This document shows, piece by piece, positions 1-5,013 of a stretch of 5,678 nt of DNA. Under the pieces are notes generated by a model that was not told the origin of the DNA, searched no databases, and saw nothing but the letters and a program-made list of their open reading frames with translations. Positions within the stretch are counted from its first letter, which is position 1. Each line of letters begins with the position of its first letter. A program made the translations under genes and the position numbers. This DNA is from Promethearchaeota archaeon. Lineage in GTDB: Archaea > Asgardarchaeota > Lokiarchaeia > Sigynarchaeales > SOKP01. The stretch spans positions 1 through 5,678 of the forward strand of contig JAHLWJ010000305.1 in NCBI GenBank assembly GCA_019057975.1, in the 5' to 3' direction.

Positions 1-2
1 AT

Positions 3-641
3 AAAGATTGGTCAGCCTTCACCCCTCCAAAAGACATATCTCATTTTACTATTGGTGGGGTGAGTGATTTCCTTGGGATGCAGACAGATAAATTCATTCT
101 GAGTGATGTTAAATTTTATTCTAAATATTTAAAGGGTTCCGAGATAATATCCTCTCAAGGTGATCGATCTTTTCTTCTTGGATATTTTACTCATCTTATT
201 ACGGATAATTTGTGGAATTATTATATCATGAAGCCATTGAAAGAAAAATATTTAAGAGAGCTTCAAAATACTCCGAATTTTATCTGGACTGTAAAAAGAG
301 ATTGGTATGATTTAGACAAAATATACATAACAGAGAAAAAAAACTCGCTATTTTGGACAGACTTTCTTGAAGCGGAATATAATCAAGATATTCTAGATTT
401 TCTACCTAAAGAAGGAATTCAACGCCAACTGGAATTCATTAAAAATTTTTATCAAATATCTAAGGCAGACTACTTAAGAATTTCAAAAAAAGAATTTGTT
501 TATCTTAAAAAAAAAGAAATGGAAAGTTTTATTCAGAATTCTACTGATGTAATCCTAATGGTCCTTTCACAGATAATTAATAAAAAAATTGAATTTAATG
601 AAAAAATATCAGTTTTGGATGATATTATCATCTGGAATTGA
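3..641 (+). CDS. zinc-dependent phospholipase C-like hydrolase, 5'-truncated
   Basis: The reading frame is open from the left edge to the TGA at 639-641, giving 212 visible residues; the true start lies outside the window. A GTG at 60 is inside the gene and is not a credible start, because the residues before it match the family. The fragment begins KDWSAFTPPKDISH, a block I recognise from the zinc-dependent phospholipase C / S1-P1-like hydrolases common in Firmicutes and archaea (typically D-W-x-x-F-x-P-x-R/K-x-V/I-x-H). It continues with SFLLGYFTHLITDNLW (visible residues 56-71). The His of the first block (14) and the His and Asp of G-Y-F-T-H-L-I-T-D (64, 68) are the likely metal ligands. 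About 35-45 N-terminal residues, which normally carry another ligand His, should be missing. The C-terminal half is lysine-rich and less conserved. No signal peptide can be judged. The substrate is unknown; family membership does not prove lipase activity. Confidence 0.75.
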   Translation, partial: KDWSAFTPPKDISHFTIGGVSDFLGMQTDKFILSDVKFYSKYLKGSEIISSQGDRSFLLGYFTHLITDNLWNYYIMKPLKEKYLRELQNTPNFIWTVKRDWYDLDKIYITEKKNSLFWTDFLEAEYNQDILDFLPKEGIQRQLEFIKNFYQISKADYLRISKKEFVYLKKKEMESFIQNSTDVILMVLSQIINKKIEFNEKISVLDDIIIWN

Positions 642-690
642 ATTACTAACTATCAGATAAATAATAGAAATTCGTTAATATACCTTAAAT

Positions 691-704
691 CAAAAAGAAA
701 TAAA
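691..704 (-). terminator. possible T-rich transcription end of the 706-1302 gene
   Basis: Read leftward, the sequence just after the TAA stop is TTTATTTCTTTTTG, an oligo-T tract with no hairpin, as expected for archaeal termination. It lies in the 64-bp gap between two convergent genes. Weak on its own. Confidence 0.3.
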
Positions 705-705
705 C

Positions 706-1302
706 TTAAGTTAAGGGTGTTAAAGAAGGTTTTAGAAGTGAATTCCAATCTTTAATACATTCTTCTGAGCTTACTCCAAAAAATTCCTCTATTCTTTCCC
801 AATTATTAATACGATTGAGAAATCCACCTTCATAACCATTATTTATGGCATTAGCTATATTATATTTATGCTCTTCTTCTGAAGAATAGATATTTAACTG
901 AAACCCATGCCTTTTCAAATTCAATCTCGCTGGTTCTTTCACTTTATTATTGAGTTCAATATATAATTTTTCAGTAGGAATAAGAAAATAATATTTATGT
1001 ACTCTTTTCTTCCTGCCATATGCATAGAAATAACAGGGTTCTTCACAAGGAATATTGATTTTCTTCAACTTTTTAAATATAAGTTGGTATTGCTGTTCTA
1101 ACATTTGAAATATAATTATCGCAGTATCAGTAATAATTCCTGAAGAGTGTCCATATAATTCGAAAAAATTAAGAAACTTATCAAAATCAGATTTTCTGTT
1201 TTTAATTGATTTAGGTTGCCCATATAGAATAGTTAAAGGAAAGCTTGTGAAACCTAGTTTCTCTGCAGCATTCTCAACCTTTAAGTGTTTATCAGGAACC
1301 AT
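706..1302 (-). CDS. hypothetical protein, 198 aa, unrecognised
   Basis: I do not recognise this protein. It is soluble-looking: there is no membrane segment or signal peptide. It is rich in Lys, Glu, Asn, Tyr and Phe. Visible points are a possible helical stretch at about residues 58-84 (IITDTAIIIFQMLEQQYQL onward), a CEEPC pair of cysteines followed by a basic YGRKKRVHKYYF segment (about 86-106), and a C-terminal part with GYEGGFLNRINNWERIEEFFG. The two closely spaced cysteines alone do not make a zinc site; there is one more Cys near the C-terminus. The ATG start is supported by an AGAGGGAGA Shine-Dalgarno sequence with the GGAG core five bases upstream. The stop is TAA. The gene is convergent with the hydrolase and separated from the acyltransferase upstream by 154 bp containing a T-rich trailer, so it is probably transcribed alone. 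The good ribosome site and intact length argue for a real gene. Confidence 0.7.
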   Translation of the reverse strand: MVPDKHLKVENAAEKLGFTSFPLTILYGQPKSIKNRKSDFDKFLNFFELYGHSSGIITDTAIIIFQMLEQQYQLIFKKLKKINIPCEEPCYFYAYGRKKRVHKYYFLIPTEKLYIELNNKVKEPARLNLKRHGFQLNIYSSEEEHKYNIANAINNGYEGGFLNRINNWERIEEFFGVSSEECIKDWNSLLKPSLTPLT

Positions 1303-1340
1303 TAATTCTCCCTCTATTACTTTTATTTACAAATAAAACG

Positions 1341-1376
1341 ATTATAACACTATTAAAGAAATTGAAAATATATACC
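1341..1376 (-). promoter_or_regulatory. candidate TATA elements for the 706-1302 gene
   Basis: Leftward reading gives GGTATATATTTTC (1364-1376) and TTATAAT (1341-1347). Either could be an archaeal TATA box. The second would place transcription start about 15-20 bases before the ATG, leaving room for the Shine-Dalgarno motif. In DNA this AT-rich such matches occur by chance. Confidence 0.3.
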
Positions 1377-1399
1377 TTTTTGTATAGGCAATTTATGAA

Positions 1400-1425
1400 T
1401 AAAAATAGAAAAAATAATAAAAAAA
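1400..1425 (-). terminator. T-rich trailer after the acyltransferase gene
   Basis: Read leftward this is a series of T runs (seven, six and five T) broken by single A, G or C bases, with no stem. That is the form of archaeal factor-dependent/oligo-T termination. The distal part is shared with the other two repeat copies. Confidence 0.5.
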
Positions 1426-1464
1426 CAAAGATACTGTATTGGTATTCTCATCTAAATTAAGAAT
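1426..1464 (-). pseudogene. 3'-terminal remnant of a coiled-coil/winged-helix gene paralogue
   Basis: Translated leftward from 1464 in the frame used by the 3365-4093 gene, this reads ILNLDENTNTVSL, against ILNLDENTNTVTL at the intact gene's C-terminus. The three base differences give two synonymous changes (Leu TTG/TTA, Thr ACA/ACC) and one conservative Thr-to-Ser change. The frame is not used here: the acyltransferase gene runs through it in another frame and stops at 1457. The stop codon of the ancestral frame is lost. The reading as a relic of a formerly translated gene end is an inference from only three differences. Confidence 0.5.
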
Positions 1465-2560
1465 TTCTCGGTTTTCTTGCGATTTTTGTAGTTATTTTAC
1501 CGATTTGAACCTTTAAAGAAAAATTTCCCTCAAGTTTTTTATACATAAATCTTAAAAAAATATCATACAATACTACTGTCGCTATGATAAAATACCAAAT
1601 ATTATATCTATTTAATAACCCAAAGAATAGTAAATAATTTAGATTTTGTAAAAGAAAAAGGGTTAGAGAATAATATGAAAAGTAAAACAAGGATTTGAAG
1701 CTCTTTTTTGTGTTAAAAAGATTGTATTCTTCAAGGATTAATAAAATCAAAATAATAATTAAGTCTAACCCTAAAGAATAAATTAACCACCATGTATTTG
1801 TGTTTATAGTTCGAATTTTATCAGTAAATAAATTTGGCAATAAAAACCAAAAACTAGTAGCAATTAAAACCACTCCACTTACCAAAAGCGGGGCAATTAT
1901 TTTTCGTTTAAAAAATCTTTTTTTTTCAATATCATCATTCAAGGCTGAAAAATCAAAAATTAGATCCCCAATAACTGTACCAATTAAAAAGAAAGTAAAG
2001 AATGATAAAATCGGATTTTGGTCTAAAGAATTATATAAGATATAGAAAAGCACCCCAAAAAAATTAACTTCACCTTTAAAGTGTAATAAATTTGTAAGTA
2101 GAATTTGATTTACAACCCAGACTAAAGCTGCAACAAAAATTCTGAATAATTTTGAGGTTTTCAGTAATGGCCAAGCTAAAAGAAGGGACGCGCCCACAGT
2201 TAATATGATAAACCATTTCCATATTATAGAAGGGTCAAAAAACTCAATTGCTACAATACCATTATATAATAGACCTACCCCCAAAATTAAAAAACTTCGA
2301 ATTAGATATTCCTTTCTCATCGTTTTTTTGCTATATTCCGCTGTAATTTTAACTTTTTCAACTCTGTTTCTATACGAAATCATTGTGCTTACACCCGATA
2401 TAAATACAAATCCTGCCGCACCTATAGCTGAAAATAGGGATACGTAAGCATTAAATAGGCAATCTTCAGATGGGACAGTCCACCAGTCAATCATATGCCC
2501 TACCATAATGTAGACCATTCCCATCCCGCGAAATATGTCGATGCTCTTTAATCTCTTCAT
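1457..2560 (-). CDS. heparan-alpha-glucosaminide N-acetyltransferase-type membrane acyltransferase
   Basis: This 367-residue protein has roughly ten hydrophobic segments (about 9-27, 39-60, 88-106, 114-133, 138-157, 165-177, 184-204, 221-244, 257-277, 292-314, 319-338). The N-terminus, R-L-K-S-I-D-I-F-R-G-M-G-M-V-Y-I-M-V-G-H, is the hallmark of the HGSNAT catalytic domain / DUF1624 family (R-x-x-S-x-D-x-x-R-G followed by a conserved His, here His22). The second segment has the family-type G-A-A-G-F-V-F-I-S-G (47-56). Relatives use acetyl-CoA to acetylate a sugar or glycan across a membrane; the substrate here is unknown. A Y-Y-S-L-T-L-F-L-L-Q stretch (296-305) resembles the late segment that often ends in His in relatives, with Gln at that place. 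Length is normal for the prokaryotic family. The ATG has no clear Shine-Dalgarno sequence, so the message may be leaderless. The stop codon comes from repeat copy A, so the basic C-terminal tail may have been altered by that repeat. Confidence 0.8.
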   Translation of the reverse strand: MKRLKSIDIFRGMGMVYIMVGHMIDWWTVPSEDCLFNAYVSLFSAIGAAGFVFISGVSTMISYRNRVEKVKITAEYSKKTMRKEYLIRSFLILGVGLLYNGIVAIEFFDPSIIWKWFIILTVGASLLLAWPLLKTSKLFRIFVAALVWVVNQILLTNLLHFKGEVNFFGVLFYILYNSLDQNPILSFFTFFLIGTVIGDLIFDFSALNDDIEKKRFFKRKIIAPLLVSGVVLIATSFWFLLPNLFTDKIRTINTNTWWLIYSLGLDLIIILILLILEEYNLFNTKKSFKSLFYFSYYSLTLFLLQNLNYLLFFGLLNRYNIWYFIIATVVLYDIFLRFMYKKLEGNFSLKVQIGKITTKIARKPRNS

Positions 2561-2579
2561 AACAATATCAAATTAATGC

Positions 2580-2587
2580 TTTATTTT
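2580..2587 (-). promoter_or_regulatory. weak TATA-like element before the acyltransferase gene
   Basis: Leftward reading gives AAAATAAA about 20-27 bases before the ATG. That spacing suits a leaderless archaeal transcript, consistent with the missing Shine-Dalgarno motif. The rest of the 139-bp stretch up to the next repeat (2561-2699) is AT-rich and shows no gene or other clear signal. Confidence 0.25.
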
Positions 2588-2699
2588 ATGAAAATTTGGA
2601 CAAAATAATGTTATAGAATTTAAAATTAATATTTGATGTTAAACTTTAAGGTTATCCTTATTCAAAATATGTTTAGAGTACTATATAACGCTTTAAGGC

Positions 2700-2731
2700 T
2701 AAAAATAGAAAAAAGTAAAAATAAAATAAAT
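2700..2731 (-). terminator. T-rich trailer in repeat copy B
   Basis: Read leftward, this has T runs of four, five, six and five separated by A, AC, CTA-like breaks. It is the likely transcription end for the small membrane gene, and is identical to the trailer at 3333-3364. Confidence 0.5.
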
Positions 2732-2777
2732 TTATGGTAGAGTTACTGTATTTGTATTCTCATCCAAATTAAGAATC
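2700..2777 (-). repeat. 78-bp exact gene-end repeat (copy B)
   Basis: Identical at all 78 positions to 3333-3410; the flanking bases differ on both sides (C/A before 2700, A/C after 2777). It carries bases corresponding to the last 46 of the coiled-coil gene 3365-4093, including its TAA (here 2732-2734), plus the 32-base T-rich trailer. Here it follows the small membrane gene, and the final two bases of that gene's TGA stop (2776-2778) lie in the repeat. The ancestral reading frame ILNLDENTNTVTLP-stop is intact at the DNA level but has no gene body in front of it. Confidence 0.97.
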
Positions 2778-3183
2778 AGTTTTGGGTGATTTCTATAAAA
2801 TTGATAATACCCCCAATCAAAATCAGTAAAAAAGGAATTCCAAAGAAACCGAATCCTGGTATTGTTAAAAACATATAAATAAGTCCATAATATAAACGCA
2901 TAAAAAACTGAACGTACCCAGGAGACACAATAAATATTATTATTAAAGAATTTAGAATTCCAACTACTAAAGCGATTAAACCCCCAACTTTTTTACCTTT
3001 TAATCCTATAATCGCGCTAATTATTGAAATTATAAAACATGCAAAAAAAACTAACATATATAATTTAGGCTTTAAGTACAGAAACGTTCTTATTAACAAC
3101 ATCCCTCCAACCAAAGTTATAACTATGCCAGTTTTTTTTGGCTTTATTATGTTTTCCTTAGCCCTATCAGAAATCGTTTTCAC
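2776..3183 (-). CDS. small membrane protein, 135 aa, unrecognised
   Basis: A basic N-terminus (about residues 1-18, with six Lys and one Arg) is followed by hydrophobic segments at about 18-35, 41-61, 65-87 and 110-131, and possibly a shorter one near 97-110. A glycine- and lysine-containing turn, G-L-K-G-K-K-V-G-G-L-I-A (60-71), separates the second and third. No catalytic or family motif is recognised; it resembles generic four-helix DUF-type membrane proteins of archaea. The listed start is a GTG. An in-frame TAA lies two codons upstream, so the start cannot be earlier. GAGGTGA around the GTG itself looks like a Shine-Dalgarno sequence, so a start a few codons downstream (ATT codon 4) or leaderless translation from the GTG are alternatives. 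The gene sits alone between two identical copies of the 78-bp repeat, and its stop codon is at the repeat edge. Confidence 0.65.
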   Translation of the reverse strand: MKTISDRAKENIIKPKKTGIVITLVGGMLLIRTFLYLKPKLYMLVFFACFIISIISAIIGLKGKKVGGLIALVVGILNSLIIIFIVSPGYVQFFMRLYYGLIYMFLTIPGFGFFGIPFLLILIGGIINFIEITQN

Positions 3184-3332
3184 CTCTAATTATACGATAC
3201 TTAAAACAATATTTAAAATTTTGTTGATAGTTATAAAGAAATGAAAAAGTTATCATCGAGAGATACATGAGAAAAAAGCATAAATGTTTGATATGAAAAT
3301 GATTTTAATAATGAAATTGGAATTGTATCTAA

Positions 3333-3364
3333 TAAAAATAGAAAAAAGTAAAAATAAAATAAAT
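3333..3364 (-). terminator. T-rich trailer after the coiled-coil gene pair
   Basis: Directly after the TAA, the leftward strand has successive T runs (four, five, six, five) without a stem-loop. This is an archaeal-type oligo-T terminator for the two-gene unit 4839-3365. The 149 bp between it and the next gene (3184-3332) are AT-rich, with no further feature seen. Confidence 0.55.
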
Positions 3365-3410
3365 TTATGGTAGAGTTACTGTATTTGTATTCTCATCCAA
3401 ATTAAGAATC
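3333..3410 (-). repeat. 78-bp exact gene-end repeat (copy C, the in-gene copy)
   Basis: This copy is part of an intact gene: 3365-3410 encodes the C-terminal ILNLDENTNTVTLP and the TAA, and 3333-3364 is the T-rich trailer. It is identical to 2700-2777 and offset by exactly 633 bp, so it is in the same orientation. It is the probable source or partner of the other copies, because only here does the coding frame continue into a full gene. Confidence 0.97.
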
Positions 3411-4093
3411 CCTTTCACGGCAAGTTGTTTGATACAACGTATCGCCATGATAGGAGGAACGTCGAGCAGCTTTTTTAAGTCATCTAGCTTAGCAGAACCG
3501 CTTTCCATAATCGTAGAAATTATAGACACCTCAATTATTTCTTCATCAGAGTGCTCTATAAGGAACGATGTAAAGAAATTTTCTTGTCTCATTTGATTAA
3601 TTTTTCCCTCTAAAATTTCCATCTTCTTCTGGTATGTATCTTTTAGTTCGACTTCTCTGTTTTCATTTTCGACTGTTTTTTGATCTAGTGATGTCTTTTC
3701 TGAATCTTTAGCGGTGATTTTCTCATTTACCCCATCTAATTTGCTCAATAAATTATCTAATTCAAATTGAGGTGCTTTAAGGTCATTAATAGTAGTTTCT
3801 AAGCTAGTCGTTAATTCAGAAATTTTAGTATTTAATTCATCCTTCTTTGCTTTTAACCCTTCAATAGACCTATCCAATTCTTCTGATTTTGTTCTAAGTT
3901 CTGTTAATTCTGAGTTTTGTGTCGCTAGTTTTTCTTTTATACCTTCTCCTTCTTTTTGTTCAGCTTGCATATAACGCCAAGTCTCTCTTAATTGAGAAAG
4001 TACTTCTTCATTATGTTTCTGTAAAACCTGCCAATAAGTATCAAAAGCAGTTTCAAAATGTTCGATCAAAGATAAGATTTCTTGTGAACTCAT
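3365..4093 (-). CDS. coiled-coil protein with C-terminal winged-helix domain (downstream partner)
   Basis: This 242-residue protein has a short N-terminal helical part with aromatic residues (1-45), then a long heptad-like charged helix region (about 46-172, rich in Glu, Lys, Leu and Ser). A C-terminal domain follows (about 184-242) with the look of a winged helix: I-I-S-T-I-M-E-S-G-S-A-K-L-D-D-L-K-K-L-L (192-210), a recognition-like helix P-P-I-M-A-I-R-C-I-K-Q-L (213-224), then a wing ending NLDENTNTVTLP. The layout is the same as its neighbour 4093-4839, whose end reads EYDEVGGTVTL; the two are probable paralogues. Their stop and start overlap as TAATG, and GAGGTG precedes the ATG by a good distance, so translation is coupled and the products probably assemble together. 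There is no ATPase motif, so it is not an SMC protein. Function is unknown; the winged helix may bind DNA or mediate protein contacts. The final 46 bases are duplicated elsewhere in the window. Confidence 0.75.
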   Translation of the reverse strand: MSSQEILSLIEHFETAFDTYWQVLQKHNEEVLSQLRETWRYMQAEQKEGEGIKEKLATQNSELTELRTKSEELDRSIEGLKAKKDELNTKISELTTSLETTINDLKAPQFELDNLLSKLDGVNEKITAKDSEKTSLDQKTVENENREVELKDTYQKKMEILEGKINQMRQENFFTSFLIEHSDEEIIEVSIISTIMESGSAKLDDLKKLLDVPPIMAIRCIKQLAVKGILNLDENTNTVTLP

Positions 4094-4839
4094 TAGAAAT
4101 CCACCTCTTGTTTTAATGTAACTGTTCCACCCACCTCATCATATTCTAAAGGTCCATTATTTTGGATCATTTTTGTTAATATACTTCTGAATACATCTTC
4201 TCTTAACCCACTAGCTGAAACTAATCCTTTTAATTCTAAAGTTGCATTTGGTAATAATACTTTAATTACTTGCAACTGTGGTGATTGAACATAGCCTGCT
4301 TTTATCAAAGATTTCATTGCGGCTACGTGAATTCCATAAGAATTCATATATTTATCTTTTTTATCATACTCCGTTTGAAGTTTAGTTTCAAGTTCTTTCA
4401 TTTGATTATCAAATTTTTCTTGAACATCTTTTAATTCAGCGATTCTTTTTTCTAACTCCTCTAGACGAGCTGAACGCGTTGTTAATTCCTCTTTTTTTGC
4501 CGTTATTTTTGTTTGAGTTTCATTTAGTTCATTTTGAGTAGCCTGAATTTTACCAAGAAGAGTTTGACGTTCACCCGTTAGCTCACCATTGTTTTCTTCC
4601 AGTGTTGCTATATCTCGCTGATTTTGGGATATCTTATTTTTTAATGAGTTAATCTCATCATCGTTAGTCTCAATATTGCTTAGATCATTTGCTTTGTCAG
4701 TTTCAAGTTTTTCAATGTGTTCAAGGATATTAGTTGGTTGAGTTTGCAATTTAGGAACTGAATCTGAATTTAATCCATTAAGTTCTTCTATAATAGATAG
4801 TATTTTCTTTAAAGATGATTTTGTATCGGTAAGACTCAT
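4093..4839 (-). CDS. coiled-coil protein with C-terminal winged-helix domain (first gene of pair)
   Basis: This 248-residue protein has an N-terminal helix (1-22), a Pro/Thr/Gln-containing linker (about 23-37), and a long coiled coil (about 38-165) with repeated Glu/Lys/Leu/Asn heptads such as ITAKKEELTTRSARLEELEK. A connecting region contains S-Y-G-I-H-V-A-A-M-K (167-176), and a winged-helix-like end (about 186-242) has Q-V-I-K-V-L-L-P-N-A-T-L-E-L-K-G-L-V-S-A (190-209), a second helix R-E-D-V-F-R-S-I-L-T-K-M-I, and a wing with EYDEVGGTVTL. The ATG is preceded by AGGAGA about nine bases upstream, and by a TATA-like element at 4876-4883. It is the first gene of a two-gene unit with 3365-4093, sharing one base. 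No nucleotide-binding motif, membrane segment or signal peptide is present. I cannot assign a named family. The paired, rod-like architecture suggests a heteromeric scaffold or chromatin/cytoskeleton-associated complex, which is inference only. Confidence 0.75.
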   Translation of the reverse strand: MSLTDTKSSLKKILSIIEELNGLNSDSVPKLQTQPTNILEHIEKLETDKANDLSNIETNDDEINSLKNKISQNQRDIATLEENNGELTGERQTLLGKIQATQNELNETQTKITAKKEELTTRSARLEELEKRIAELKDVQEKFDNQMKELETKLQTEYDKKDKYMNSYGIHVAAMKSLIKAGYVQSPQLQVIKVLLPNATLELKGLVSASGLREDVFRSILTKMIQNNGPLEYDEVGGTVTLKQEVDF

Positions 4840-4875
4840 CCTAATTTCTCCTAAAAAAATAGTTTTATCTAATTT

Positions 4876-4883
4876 TTATATAA
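4876..4883 (-). promoter_or_regulatory. TATA box for the coiled-coil gene pair
   Basis: TTATATAA lies 37-44 bases before the ATG of the 4839-4093 gene. Transcription starting about 25 bases on (near 4854) would leave a leader of about 15 bases that contains the AGGAGA ribosome site. The motif is self-complementary, but no rightward gene starts at a suitable distance. Confidence 0.5.
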
Positions 4884-4967
4884 TAATAGGGTACGGATTT
4901 AAAAAATTTGATTTTTAGAAACTTTGGAATGGATTAAAATTAATAACAAAGTCTTAATTGAATCAGA

Positions 4968-4980
4968 ATTTAAGATATAT
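4968..4980 (+). promoter_or_regulatory. TATA-like element for the MFS transporter
   Basis: ATTTAAGATATAT lies 34-46 bases before the ATG at 5014. A start about 25 bases downstream of its centre (near 5000) would give a leader of about 14 bases holding the GGAGA ribosome site at 5006-5010. It lies in the 174-bp divergent region with the coiled-coil pair's promoter, about 90 bp away, so the two promoters do not overlap. Confidence 0.45.
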
Positions 4981-5013
4981 CATCGAATTTACCTTAGAAA
5001 AGTATGGAGATTT

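Larger units (their letters stand above)
1400..1464 (-). repeat. diverged third copy of the gene-end repeat (copy A)
   Basis: Two blocks match the 78-bp repeat at 2700-2777 and 3333-3410. The outer A-rich block 1400-1414 is identical over 15 bases to 2700-2714. The block 1431-1464 matches 2743-2776 at 31 of 34 positions. The sequence between them is shorter and rearranged (16 bases here against 28). It lies at the 3' end of the acyltransferase gene, whose TAA stop (1457-1459) falls inside it. Read leftward it gives a coding-like segment followed by T-runs. Confidence 0.85.

Noticed and set aside
60..62. GTG as the start of the hydrolase
   Set aside because: The frame is open to the window edge, and the codons before it encode the conserved DWSAFTPPKDISH block, so the gene starts outside the window.
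1800..2447. Two rightward open frames (1800-2045 and 2205-2447) opposite the acyltransferase gene
   Set aside because: They are antisense to a well-supported multi-pass membrane protein, have no family features, and are what AT-rich codons produce on the other strand.
1400..3410. CRISPR array, from three similarly oriented repeats
   Set aside because: Only three copies, unequal units of about 1.3 kb and 0.63 kb holding genes, and repeat edges inside coding sequence; no spacer pattern.
1400..3410. Insertion sequence or composite transposon
   Set aside because: No transposase or recombinase frame and no terminal inverted repeats at the repeat edges; the copies are direct and derive from a gene end.
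3919..4116. Rightward 65-aa open frame across the coiled-coil gene junction
   Set aside because: It is antisense to the coupled coiled-coil genes and spans their overlap, with no credible product; a shadow frame.
3365..4839. SMC/Rad50-type chromosome protein
   Set aside because: Coiled coils are present, but both proteins are short and lack Walker A, Walker B and signature motifs.
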